Shown here in pieces: positions 23,797 through 32,172 of a stretch of 36,582 bases of DNA. How positions within the stretch are numbered: the first letter of the stretch is position 1; each line of letters opens with the position of its first letter. Origin of the DNA: Comamonadaceae bacterium (GTDB lineage: Bacteria; Pseudomonadota; Gammaproteobacteria; Burkholderiales; Burkholderiaceae_C); the NCBI GenBank assembly GCA_027486495.1, contig JAIXOZ010000096.1:1-36582 (forward strand). The letters run 5' to 3'. A program made the translations under genes and the position numbers. Below the pieces are notes generated by a model, which was not told the origin of the DNA, did not search any database, and saw nothing but the letters and a program-made list of their open reading frames with translations.

Positions 23797-26700
23797 GCAC
23801 CGCCCACGCTCTCAATCCGCACACCTTCCCCTTGCGCGGCAGCCACCTGATCGAGGCCAGCGCTGGCACCGGCAAGACTTGGACGATTGCCGCGCTGTAT
23901 GTGCGCCTGGTGCTGGGCCACGGCCAAGATGGCACCGCACCTGTGCGCCCCATGCTGCCGCAAGACGTCTTGGTGATGACCTTCACCCGCGCCGCCACCC
24001 GCGAGCTGTCTGACCGCATCCGTGCTCGATTGACCGAGGCCGCGCAGGTGTTCAGGGGCATGGCCCAAACCGACGATGACTTTTTGCAACCACTGAAGGC
24101 CGAGTACCCCGAAGGCGAGCTGCGCGAGCAAGCTGCCCACCGCCTGGCGCTGGCGGCGCAGGCCATGGACGACGCGGCTGTTTACACCATCGACGCTTGG
24201 TGCCAGCGCATGCTGCGCGAACATGCGTTCGACAGTGGCAGTCTTTTCGAAGAAAACCTGGTGGGCGACGAAGCTGCGCTGCGCCTCGAGGCGGTACAGG
24301 ACTACTGGCGTCAGCAGCTCTACCCCATGGACACGACTTTGGTGGCGCAGGTGCTGGGCGTTTGGCGCGATGTGCCCGCGCTGGAGCAAGACATGCGCGC
24401 CCTGATGGCCGTGCCCTTGGCCGACGCCGAGCCAGGAACGTTGGCGCAGGTGTTTGGCGCAGCCATGGCCGAGCGCGATGCGCAACTGCAGGCACTCAAA
24501 CAAGGTTGGGACGAGAAGGCCGATCACTTGCTGGGATGGATCGAGGCGCAGCTGGCAGTCAAAAAACACGGCTGGAATGGCACTTTGCTGCAGGTGGGTC
24601 GTTCTCAAAAGTGGCTTGAATCTCTGAAGTCCTGGGCTCAAAGCGATGGCGACTTCAAAGCATTGAAAGACGCGATGGGCAAAGGCTGGAAACGTTTCAC
24701 GCCCGAAGGACTTTTAGAGTGCCGCAAAGATGGCGATGTGGTGGATTTGCCGCCAGAAAGCCAAACCTATGCGCAGCTGTTGGCCGGACTGGATGCCCTG
24801 CCCGATCCCACCCAAGTCGCCCGCCTGCACGCCCGCACCCATGTGCTGCAACGCATGGCCGAGCTCAAGCGGCGCAGCGGTTTGTTTGGCTTTGCCGACA
24901 TGTTGCAGCGCCTGGATGTCGCGCTGGCCGACCCCGAATCGGGCGAGCGACTGGCCCAGCGCCTGCGCGAGCAGTTCCCGGTGGCGATGATCGACGAGTT
25001 TCAGGACACCTCGCCGCTGCAGTTCCGCATCTTTGACCGCATCTACCGCACGGCCGAGAACCTGCCTGACATCGCGCTGTTGCTGATTGGCGACCCCAAA
25101 CAATCGATCTATGGTTTTCGGGGCGCGGACATCCACAGCTACCTGGCCGCACGCCTCGCCACCGCAGGCCGTCACCATGTGCTGGGCACCAACTTCCGCT
25201 CCACCCAAGCGGTGGTGGCGGTGGTCAACCGCTGGTTCGATATGGCGCCGGACGCCTTTGGCTACAAACAAGGCGGTGAAGACCCGCTGCCCTTCCAGCC
25301 CGTGAGCGCGAAGGGTCGCGATGAAGTCTTCAAAACCAGCGAAGGCGACGTGAAAGCCATGACCGTGGTGCACGACGCCACTTTGCGCAGCACACGCGAT
25401 GCGCAAACGCATTTGTCAGCCTTGTGCGCCGAGCAAATCGTGGCCTGGCTGAGCGACCCACAAGCGCATTTTGCGGATGCGTTAAAAGGCGACAAACCCT
25501 TGCAGCCCAAAGACATCGCCGTTCTGGTGCGTACCGGCAAAGAGGCCGCTGCCGTGCGAGAAGCGCTCCGCGTGCGTGGCGTGGCCTCGGTGTATTTGTC
25601 AGACCGCGACTCGGTGTTCGCCAGCGACGAAGCGCAAGACCTGTGCCTGTGGTTGCGCGGTGTGGCCGAGCCGCAAGACATGCGCCGCGTGCGCGCCGCA
25701 TTGGGCACGCGCACGGTGGGCCTGTCGCTGGCCGAGCTGTACGACCTGGCCACGCAAGACGAATTGTTGGACACCCGCGCTGAGCAGATGCGCGAACTGC
25801 ACCAGACCTGGGAAAGTCAGGGCGTGCTGGCCATGCTGCGCCAGTCGCTGCATGTGCTGAAGTTGGCCGGGCGCTGGCGCGGCCAGACGGATGGCGAACG
25901 CCGCCTGACCAATGTGTTGCACCTGGCCGAATTGCTGCAAGCGGCCAGCAGCCAGATCGATGGCGAGCAGGCCCTGATCCGCTGGCTGGCCCAGCAGATG
26001 GACGAAGCGCATTCGGGCAACACCAGCGGCGGCGAAGAGCAAACCGTGCGGCTTGAAAGCGACGAGGACCTGGTCAAGCTCATCACCATCCACGCCAGCA
26101 AGGGCTTGGAGTACCCGGTGGTGTGCCTGCCTTTTGCGCACAGCCACCGCGTGGTCACGGCCGATAAAGCCGCCGTGCTGCAGTTGGAGGGTGGCGAGGG
26201 TCAAAGGCACTGGACGCTGGACTTTGACAAAGACGACTCCAAGCTCGCTGACCACGACCGCCTGCGTGAAGACCTGCGCTTGTGGTACGTGGCGCTCACG
26301 CGGGCGCGCCATGCGCTGTGGGTGGGCTGGAGTGCGGTCAAGCGCGGCAACGGCAAAACCTGCGTGAACCATGGCAGTGCCGCAGGGCATTTGCTGGGCA
26401 GCGGTCAAGAATTAGTGGCTGCCGATTGGCTGAGCAAGCTGCAAGCCCTGCAGACGGATGGGCAAGGACAAGTCTTGTCGGTGCACATGCAAGTCGCCCC
26501 CATCCAGGTGCCGCTGACGCTGTGGCAAAAACCTGCGCACACCACCGCACTGCGCGAGGCGCTGAACTGCACCGCCCGCATCGACAAGTCGTGGACAATT
26601 GCGAGTTTTTCTCGTTTGACGCGTGACCTGTCTTCGCAAACCCTGGTGCCCTTGGTATTGCACCTGAACCCACCGCGCCCCGCTGACGACGAACCGCCTG

Positions 26701-27461
26701 AGGATGCGGCCATGCCCATGGTCTCGGTGGCCAGCCCCGATGCTTTGGCCCCGTGGCACCGCTTTGCCAAAGGCCCCACCGCGGGTAATTTTTTGCACGA
26801 CCAGCTCGAATGGCTGGCCGCTGACGGCTTCATGGTTGACGCGACCAAGGCTGAGCGCCTGAAGTACCGCTGCGAAAACGCAGGCTACAAGGCCCAAGCC
26901 GACGACGTGCTGCAGTGGCTTACCCGTGTGGTGGATCAGCCTTTGCGCGGGCCGAACGCACCGCTGAACGCGCTGGGTGACCTGCTGCCCGAGATGGAAT
27001 TTTGGTTGCCCGCCGAGCGCCTGCATGCACGCCAGGTCGATGCCCTGTGCCAGCAGCACCTGTTGCCCGGCGTGAGCCGCCCGCAACTGCCCGACGCGCA
27101 ACTGCACGGCATGCTGATGGGCTTTGCCGATCTGGTGTTTGAGCAAGAAGGCCGCTACTGGGTGCTCGACTACAAATCGAATTACCTGGGGGCCGATGAC
27201 GCGGCGTACACCGCACAGGCGCTGGATGCGGCCATGGTCCAACACCGTTACGAGGTGCAGGCTGCGCTGTACATGCTGGCGCTGCACCGCTTGTTGCGCG
27301 CCCGTCTAGGAAGTGCCTACGACCCGGCGCAGCAGTTGGGCGGTGCGGTGTATTTGTTTTTGCGCGGTATCGACGGGCCTGCGGGAGGCTGTTGCACTTT
27401 GCCTGCGCCTTTGGCACTGCTCGAGGGCCTTGACGCCATGCTGAACAAAGAGGTGGCGTGA
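23793..27461 (+). CDS. recB: Exodeoxyribonuclease V, beta subunit RecB
   Basis: The 1222-residue protein carries the UvrD-type helicase motifs in order: Walker A EASAGTGKTW (about residues 21-30), MTFTRAATRELSDRIR, MIDEFQDTSPLQF (motif II), GDPKQSIYGFRGADIHSYLAARLA (motif III), TNFRSTQAVV (IV), ITIHASKGLEYPVVCLPF (V) and LWYVALTRARHALWVGW (VI). The C-terminal nuclease domain keeps GNFLHDQLEWL, GFADLVF and the catalytic VLDYKSNYLG. RecB is the 3'-5' motor and the only nuclease of the complex. It overlaps recC by 4 bases and recD by 1 base. All key residues are present and length is normal (E. coli 1180 residues). Double-strand break repair and restriction of foreign linear DNA are the expected roles. 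Confidence 0.97.
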   Translation: MSTAHALNPHTFPLRGSHLIEASAGTGKTWTIAALYVRLVLGHGQDGTAPVRPMLPQDVLVMTFTRAATRELSDRIRARLTEAAQVFRGMAQTDDDFLQPLKAEYPEGELREQAAHRLALAAQAMDDAAVYTIDAWCQRMLREHAFDSGSLFEENLVGDEAALRLEAVQDYWRQQLYPMDTTLVAQVLGVWRDVPALEQDMRALMAVPLADAEPGTLAQVFGAAMAERDAQLQALKQGWDEKADHLLGWIEAQLAVKKHGWNGTLLQVGRSQKWLESLKSWAQSDGDFKALKDAMGKGWKRFTPEGLLECRKDGDVVDLPPESQTYAQLLAGLDALPDPTQVARLHARTHVLQRMAELKRRSGLFGFADMLQRLDVALADPESGERLAQRLREQFPVAMIDEFQDTSPLQFRIFDRIYRTAENLPDIALLLIGDPKQSIYGFRGADIHSYLAARLATAGRHHVLGTNFRSTQAVVAVVNRWFDMAPDAFGYKQGGEDPLPFQPVSAKGRDEVFKTSEGDVKAMTVVHDATLRSTRDAQTHLSALCAEQIVAWLSDPQAHFADALKGDKPLQPKDIAVLVRTGKEAAAVREALRVRGVASVYLSDRDSVFASDEAQDLCLWLRGVAEPQDMRRVRAALGTRTVGLSLAELYDLATQDELLDTRAEQMRELHQTWESQGVLAMLRQSLHVLKLAGRWRGQTDGERRLTNVLHLAELLQAASSQIDGEQALIRWLAQQMDEAHSGNTSGGEEQTVRLESDEDLVKLITIHASKGLEYPVVCLPFAHSHRVVTADKAAVLQLEGGEGQRHWTLDFDKDDSKLADHDRLREDLRLWYVALTRARHALWVGWSAVKRGNGKTCVNHGSAAGHLLGSGQELVAADWLSKLQALQTDGQGQVLSVHMQVAPIQVPLTLWQKPAHTTALREALNCTARIDKSWTIASFSRLTRDLSSQTLVPLVLHLNPPRPADDEPPEDAAMPMVSVASPDALAPWHRFAKGPTAGNFLHDQLEWLAADGFMVDATKAERLKYRCENAGYKAQADDVLQWLTRVVDQPLRGPNAPLNALGDLLPEMEFWLPAERLHARQVDALCQQHLLPGVSRPQLPDAQLHGMLMGFADLVFEQEGRYWVLDYKSNYLGADDAAYTAQALDAAMVQHRYEVQAALYMLALHRLLRARLGSAYDPAQQLGGAVYLFLRGIDGPAGGCCTLPAPLALLEGLDAMLNKEVA

Positions 27462-29614
27462 TGAGCTTGAAAAAAACACCACGCATGATGCCGGTGCCCG
27501 CCGCGCAAATGGACTGGCTGAGCGACCTGCCCGCCCAAGCCTTGAGCGCTGCGCAAACTGTGCAATGGCTGAACCTGTGGACTGGCCAAGGTCTGCTGCG
27601 CCACATCGACAGCGCTTTCGCGGCGCAAGTGCTGCGTCTGGACGCTGAGGCATCTGCGCCTTTGCTGGTGGCATCGGCCGTGCTCGCGCACATGGAAGGG
27701 CGCGGCCACACCTGCCTGTCCGTGGCCGAGCTGTGCCAGCCGCCCGTGGCCTTGCTGGGCTGGCCTGCGGCGATGGTGGACGGTGCGCAGGGCCTGAAGG
27801 CCTTGTGGAAGCACCTGCCCGCCTCACGGGTCGACTGGCAAGGCGCTTTGCTAGGCCACTCGTCCAGCGCTTGTGCGCGCTTGGCCGATGCCCCTGACCA
27901 AGGCCAGCCGATGGTGCTGGGCGGCTCGGCCGATGAGCCGCTTTTGTACCTGCGCCGTTATGCGGGCTACGAGCAGCGCGTGGGCCAGAGCCTGCTGCAG
28001 CGTGCCAGTGAGCCACTGACAGTGCCCGAAGCGGCGGCTCGCGAATGGCTGGACCGTTTCTTTGTGCCTAACCCCGAAGAACCCAATGCCACCGATTGGC
28101 AGAAAGTGGCCTGCGCCGTGGCGCTGCGCGCGCGGCTGTCGGTCATCACCGGTGGGCCTGGCACCGGCAAGACTTACACCGCCGCCCGTTTGCTGGCGCT
28201 GCTGCTGGCGCTGCACCCCGATGGCAGCCCGCTGCGCGTGGCACTGGCTGCGCCCACCGGCAAGGCGGCGGCGCGCCTGAAGCAGTCGATCGACGATGCC
28301 CTGACCCGTTTGCCCGTGCCTGCTGATTCAGGGTTGGACCTGGGCGCGCTGATCGCCCGCATGGGCCCGGCACGCACGCTGCATTCGCTGCTTTGCGCGC
28401 GGCCCGACACACGCCAGTTTCGCCACCACGCCGCCAACCCGCTCGATGTGGATGTGCTGATCGTGGACGAAGCCTCGATGGTGCACTTGGAAATGATGGA
28501 CGCGCTGTTGCTGGCCTTGCCACCCACGGCGCGATTGGTGCTGTTGGGCGACAAAGACCAGCTCGCCTCGGTTGAAGCCGGGGCTGTGCTGGGCGACCTG
28601 TGCCAAGACGCAGCAGCGGGCCGCTACAGCGCGGCGACTGCGCTGTTTGTGCAGCACGCAGCCGGACAGACTTTGGGTGCCGAATTTGTGTTGCCCGATC
28701 CGGCCCCCGTGCTGGCCCAGCAAACCGTGATGTTGCGCGAAAGCCGCCGCTTCAAAGGCGCGATTGGCCAACTGGCGCTGGCCGTGAACCGTGGCGATGC
28801 AGCGGCGGCTCGAGCCTGCTTGGGTGGCCCAAACAACGCGGAATTTTTTGGAGCGGCCTCTGGCCGTGATGGCCCTGCTGGCGTTTTATCGCGGTCGCAG
28901 ACCGCTCCCACAGGGCAAGTTTCTGCCCTGCTGGCCCTGCAGCCGAGCAGCCCCCTGGCCGTTTGCGCCCTGGCCTTGGGTGCAGCGGGCAAGCCTTCGT
29001 ATGCCGATTACCTGCGCCTTGTGCAAACCGGCCCGGCAGGGCAGGGCGCTGAGGTGTCAAGCGAAACCCATGCCCAATGGGTGCGCAGCGTGCTTCAGGC
29101 GTTCGAGCGTTTTCGCATTTTGTGCGCCGTACACCAAGGCGAGTGGGGCACCACTGCGCTCAATGCCGCGGTGCAAAAGGCGCTGACCGATGCCGGTTGG
29201 CTGCAGCCGAAAGGCGAGTGGTTTGCCGGCCGCCCGGTCATGGTCACGCGCAACGACACGCAGCTGGGCGTGTTCAATGGCGACGTGGGCGTGGTCTTGC
29301 CCAGCCCAAAGGGCGTGCTCAAGGTCTGGTTTGCGGATGGCGAGCAGTTGCGCTCGGTCAGTGTCTCGCGCTTGGCGCATGCCGACACCGCCTTTGTCAT
29401 GACGGTGCATAAAAGCCAGGGTTCGGAGTTCGCCCACACGGCCTTGGTCTTGCCGTCGGGCGCGGCCGATGTGCTTTCGCGCGAGCTGGTTTACACCGGC
29501 ATCACGCGCGCGCGCGAGCAGTTCACCCTGATCGAGGGCCAGAGCGGTTTGCTTCATGCTGCCATGGCCCGACCCAGCGTGCGCGTGAGCGGCTTGCGCC
29601 TGTGGTGGGCTTAA
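27461..29614 (+). CDS. recD: Exodeoxyribonuclease V, alpha subunit RecD
   Basis: The 717-residue superfamily-1B helicase has Walker A VITGGPGTGKTYTAARLLALL (about residue 230), motif II DVLIVDEASMVHLEMMDALL, motif III LVLLGDKDQLASVEAGAVLGDL, and the C-terminal VMTVHKSQGSEF and ELVYTGITRAREQF. RecD is the 5'-3' motor of RecBCD. The start is ATG 27461, sharing its A with the recB stop (TGATG); an in-frame GTG 27458 is less likely. It is longer than E. coli RecD (608 residues), partly because of an insertion around residues 464-484 encoded by a REP-like inverted pair. Its stop codon overlaps that of a convergent gene (TTAA at 29611-29614). Confidence 0.96.
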   Translation: MSLKKTPRMMPVPAAQMDWLSDLPAQALSAAQTVQWLNLWTGQGLLRHIDSAFAAQVLRLDAEASAPLLVASAVLAHMEGRGHTCLSVAELCQPPVALLGWPAAMVDGAQGLKALWKHLPASRVDWQGALLGHSSSACARLADAPDQGQPMVLGGSADEPLLYLRRYAGYEQRVGQSLLQRASEPLTVPEAAAREWLDRFFVPNPEEPNATDWQKVACAVALRARLSVITGGPGTGKTYTAARLLALLLALHPDGSPLRVALAAPTGKAAARLKQSIDDALTRLPVPADSGLDLGALIARMGPARTLHSLLCARPDTRQFRHHAANPLDVDVLIVDEASMVHLEMMDALLLALPPTARLVLLGDKDQLASVEAGAVLGDLCQDAAAGRYSAATALFVQHAAGQTLGAEFVLPDPAPVLAQQTVMLRESRRFKGAIGQLALAVNRGDAAAARACLGGPNNAEFFGAASGRDGPAGVLSRSQTAPTGQVSALLALQPSSPLAVCALALGAAGKPSYADYLRLVQTGPAGQGAEVSSETHAQWVRSVLQAFERFRILCAVHQGEWGTTALNAAVQKALTDAGWLQPKGEWFAGRPVMVTRNDTQLGVFNGDVGVVLPSPKGVLKVWFADGEQLRSVSVSRLAHADTAFVMTVHKSQGSEFAHTALVLPSGAADVLSRELVYTGITRAREQFTLIEGQSGLLHAAMARPSVRVSGLRLWWA
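28850..28910. repeat. REP-like inverted pair inside recD
   Basis: GGAGCGGCCTCTGGCCGTGA (28850-28869) is the first arm and ATCGCGGTCGCAGACCGCTC (28888-28907, then CCA) the second. The reverse complement of the second reads GGAGCGGTCTGCGACCGCGA, clearly the same unit. Each arm is a small hairpin, and the arms are 17 bp apart. The same unit is found in recC. It is read through in frame and encodes about 20 residues rich in Gly, Ala and Ser, in a loop that the shorter E. coli RecD does not have. Confidence 0.7.
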
Positions 29615-29883
29615 CTGGCGTAGCCTTCGCACGCGCCCGCATTGGGGCGGCCCCGGCATTCGCGCAGCATGCGCTTGTCGCGTTCGGACCGGCCTTCGGC
29701 CGAGCCTTTGTCGCTGGGTGGTTTGGGCGATTTGGCGGTTTTGGGCTTTTTGCCTTTGACGGGCTTTTCTGCGCCCGTGGTGGCGGTGAAAGTCTCCACA
29801 CCCCATGTGTTGGTCGCTGCGATCAGCAGGCCAATGCTCAAACCTGCGCAGGCCCATGTGGAAGGCCAATGTCTGGTATTCAT
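29611..29883 (-). CDS. Small secreted or membrane-anchored basic protein (90 aa)
   Basis: The 90-residue protein begins with a hydrophobic segment of about 20 residues (ACAGLSIGLLIAATNTWG), a signal peptide or anchor. A Lys/Pro-rich low-complexity linker (EKPVKGKKPKTAKSPKPPSDK) and a conserved-looking end RSERDKRMLRECRGRPNAGACEGYAS follow. The two Cys in the tail (ECRGRPNAGACEG) resemble a family of small hypothetical proteins of Comamonadaceae, which I recognise without a known function. A good Shine-Dalgarno sequence (AAGGGAGA) precedes ATG 29883. Its TAA stop overlaps the recD stop on the opposite strand. The downstream side of both genes is shared, so no independent terminator exists between them. 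Confidence 0.75.
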   Translation of the reverse strand: MNTRHWPSTWACAGLSIGLLIAATNTWGVETFTATTGAEKPVKGKKPKTAKSPKPPSDKGSAEGRSERDKRMLRECRGRPNAGACEGYAS

Positions 29884-30027
29884 TCGGATCTCCCTTCAAG
29901 CTGTTGTGGTTTCGATCATAAATCGCGCGAACTTGCTTGTGCCATGTATTGATCCGAGCCTTGAGTTTCGGGGTTGATGAGCAGGCTTGACGCCGGGATG
30001 TAAGGGGATGGATGTCGATCGCTGGGG

Positions 30028-30044
30028 AGCGTTCAACGAACGCT
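30028..30044. other. Hairpin in the gap between the 90-aa gene and exoD
   Basis: AGCGTTC (30028-30034) and GAACGCT (30038-30044) are exact complements around a 3-base loop. It lies 59 bp beyond the exoD stop on the minus strand. No U-tract follows, so it is at most a weak terminator. The rest of the 219-bp gap (29884-30102) shows no gene. Confidence 0.35.
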
Positions 30045-30102
30045 GGACCTCTGGCGCCAAGCGGATGACAACGGGCTGGTGAATTGCGGATGCATCAAAC
30101 CC

Positions 30103-30744
30103 TCAAAGCCAGTTGGTCAGCCACCGCAGCGGGTCCAGCGCCATCATTTGACTGAAGGCGTTGATGGCCAAGTGCCCTATTGACAGCCCATAAGCCACCC
30201 CCGCCAGCCCGGTGGCGGCGGACAGCACAAGCGCCACGCCGTCGCGGAACATCCAGCCCAGGCTGAGCAGGACCAGGCTCAGGCTGGGCAGCACGTTGCC
30301 CAGGGGCAGGGGCACAAAAATCACCAGGCCCATCAGGCCGATCCAAGCACCCCACCAAGCACGCGTTGCCGCATGGGAGAGCCAAGACCAGCGTGGCCGC
30401 ATGCAGCGCTGGCTGCTCTCGTACAACCAGGCCAGCCCGTGCAGGCAGCGGCCACTCCAGCGTTCATTGAGCGCCAGTTGGCCCAGGCGTTGTGGCAAGT
30501 GCAGTGTCTCGCGCGCGCGCACCCAGGACCATGCCACCGCCCAAATGCCCAAGCTCATGAGGGTGCCCGCACCGGCCACGGGCAGCACACTCACCACCGC
30601 CAAAAGCATCAGCAGAACAGCCAGCGAAGATTCTCCGTGCAGGCGCAGCAAATCTTGCAGGCTCAGTGTCAAATCGGCACCACTGTCTGCTGCGCGGTGT
30701 TGTTCGGCTGCCTGGCGCAGGCGTTGGGACAGGGTCGCTTTCAA
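30103..30744 (-). CDS. ExoD family membrane protein
   Basis: The 213-residue protein has a polar N-terminus (LSLQDLLRLHGESSLAVLLMLLAVVSVLPVAGAGT) and four to five membrane segments, with VPLPLGNVLPSLSLVLLSLGWMFRDGVALVLSA near the end. This is the ExoD (exopolysaccharide synthesis) family signature. Its biochemical role is not established; the rhizobial member affects exopolysaccharide and alkali tolerance. The start codon is TTG 30744; no ATG occurs before residue 46, and AGAGAG lies about 10 bases upstream. It follows the small membrane protein gene by 31 bp, so the two are probably one operon. The Stealth transferase at 1617 is the only other surface-glycan gene in the window. Confidence 0.85.
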   Translation of the reverse strand: MKATLSQRLRQAAEQHRAADSGADLTLSLQDLLRLHGESSLAVLLMLLAVVSVLPVAGAGTLMSLGIWAVAWSWVRARETLHLPQRLGQLALNERWSGRCLHGLAWLYESSQRCMRPRWSWLSHAATRAWWGAWIGLMGLVIFVPLPLGNVLPSLSLVLLSLGWMFRDGVALVLSAATGLAGVAYGLSIGHLAINAFSQMMALDPLRWLTNWL

Positions 30745-30775
30745 GGTGCTGCTCTCTGGGGGCGCAGTGGGTTAC

Positions 30776-31171
30776 TCAAAGCTTCAGGCCTTTGCGCGGG
30801 GTGGACCAGCGTTGGCCCATCAGCATGTGTCCCATGACTGCTGCCACCAACAAGAGCAAGGTGCCCAGTCCCCAGCCCAGCCAAAGCAGGGGGCTGATCC
30901 AGCTCATGAGGCCTTGCGAAGAGGGCATCACATGGCTGAGCCACTGCACCAAGCCCACTGCGGCTTCTTGCAGGCTTTGGAGCCATGCCGTGTCTACCCC
31001 AAAGCCAAGCCATGCGGGCACAGGCCATTGGCCCGCCAAGGTGGCCAGCTCGCCCACCTGTCCAGTTGCAATGCTGGCCAGCAGCCACTGGCTCAGTTGT
31101 TCAGTGAGCGCGACCAGCCCGGTCCAAAAGGCTGTCAGGAGCAGAAAAACCAACCAGACGAGTGCCTTCAT
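30776..31171 (-). CDS. Small membrane protein, unknown function
   Basis: A 131-residue protein with an N-terminal hydrophobic helix (MKALVWLVFLLLTAFWTGLVAL), a middle amphipathic stretch, and a second strong helix (SPLLWLGWGLGTLLLLVAAVMGHML), ending in a basic tail. The longest frame opens at 31237, but ATG 31171 has GGGAG 7 bases upstream and sits at the first helix, so I use it. I recognise no family domain. It precedes exoD in the same direction with 31 bp between, and a dyad TGACGT...ACGTCA lies about 100 bp upstream. Confidence 0.75.
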   Translation of the reverse strand: MKALVWLVFLLLTAFWTGLVALTEQLSQWLLASIATGQVGELATLAGQWPVPAWLGFGVDTAWLQSLQEAAVGLVQWLSHVMPSSQGLMSWISPLLWLGWGLGTLLLLVAAVMGHMLMGQRWSTPRKGLKL

Positions 31172-31273
31172 GCGCGCACTCCCAAGTCTTGACAGGACGG
31201 CGCAACCGGACATTGGTTTGCCAAACAGGGCGTGCAAATTTTCATGGGCTTGCTTTCTTCAGGTGGTTCAAAG

Positions 31274-31292
31274 TGACGTGAAGATAACGTCA
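31274..31292. promoter_or_regulatory. Dyad TGACGT-N7-ACGTCA upstream of the membrane protein/exoD operon
   Basis: TGACGT (31274-31279) and ACGTCA (31287-31292) form a perfect inverted repeat with a 7-base spacer, 103 bp before the start codon at 31171. It sits in the 217-bp gap beyond the response-regulator gene stop. A 6-7-6 dyad fits a dimeric transcription factor site; the factor is unknown. Confidence 0.5.
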
Positions 31293-31388
31293 TTGGATCA
31301 TCCGAAAAACAAGACAATGGTGGATGTATATTCTCTAAAAATCGAAGTATTTGATGGCCGTTTGCATGGTGGCTCAGACCTTGAGCGG

Positions 31389-32102
31389 CTAGCCCATGGC
31401 TGCAGGCGCTTCCAGTCGGTAACCCAAACCGCGCATGGTTTGAATCAAGGGGACGGCTCGGCCTTCGTCGATTTTGCTGCGCAAGCGCCGAATGTAAACA
31501 TCCACCACATTGGTCAGGGGGTCTTCGTTCAGGCCCCAGACGCTGGACAAAATGCGTTCGCGGCTAAAAAGTCTGCCCGGTGCGCTCATCAAGAGTTCCA
31601 GCAGTGCCAACTCGCGAGCGGTGAGGTTCAGGGTTTCACCCGCACGGCTGGCCCGCATGCTGTCGCGGTCCAGCACGATGTCAGCCACTTGCAACTGACT
31701 GAGCCGGGTGGCCATACCCTGTGCACGGCGGCCCAAGGCCTCCAAACGGGCCAGCAGTTCTTCGAACTCGAAGGGCTTGCAAAGGTAGTCGTCCGCGCCC
31801 ATGCGCAAGCCTGCCACCCTCTCTTCCAGTGCGCTCAGCGCGGTGAGCATCAGGATCGGGAAGGGCACGCCCTGGGCCCGCAGGGTTTGGCAAATGTCCA
31901 GGCCGTTCATGCCCGGCAGCATCAGGTCCAGCACCACCACGGTGGGGACATGGCCTGCGGCGGTTTGCCTTGCCGCGTCCTGCACCAGCGCCAGGCCCTC
32001 GGGGCCAGTGGCAGCCCGCTGCACCTGCAGGCCCTCGGCCTTCAGGCCGCGTTGCAAAAAATCGGCAATGCGCGGGTCATCTTCGATCAGGATGATGTTC
32101 AT
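31389..32102 (-). CDS. OmpR/PhoB-family response regulator
   Basis: The 237-residue protein has a receiver domain (acidic pair Glu7-Asp8-Asp9 and phospho-acceptor Asp59 in VVVLDLMLPGMNG; Lys near 108 in DDYLCKPF). A C-terminal winged-helix domain follows (LNLTARELALLELLMSAPGRLFSRERI, VDVYIRRLRSKID, MRGLGYRLEA). It pairs with the sensor kinase gene upstream on the same strand: kinase start 33816, kinase stop 32173, 70 bp before this ATG 32102. In this order the kinase would be transcribed first. The trigger signal and targets are not visible in sequence. Confidence 0.96.
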   Translation of the reverse strand: MNIILIEDDPRIADFLQRGLKAEGLQVQRAATGPEGLALVQDAARQTAAGHVPTVVVLDLMLPGMNGLDICQTLRAQGVPFPILMLTALSALEERVAGLRMGADDYLCKPFEFEELLARLEALGRRAQGMATRLSQLQVADIVLDRDSMRASRAGETLNLTARELALLELLMSAPGRLFSRERILSSVWGLNEDPLTNVVDVYIRRLRSKIDEGRAVPLIQTMRGLGYRLEAPAAMG

Positions 32103-32172
32103 GGTGAGGGACTGGCTCTGAGGCGGGGTTTGTGGCGTTCAAACATGTGTGCAAATCAAGGCTGTGCAGCCG

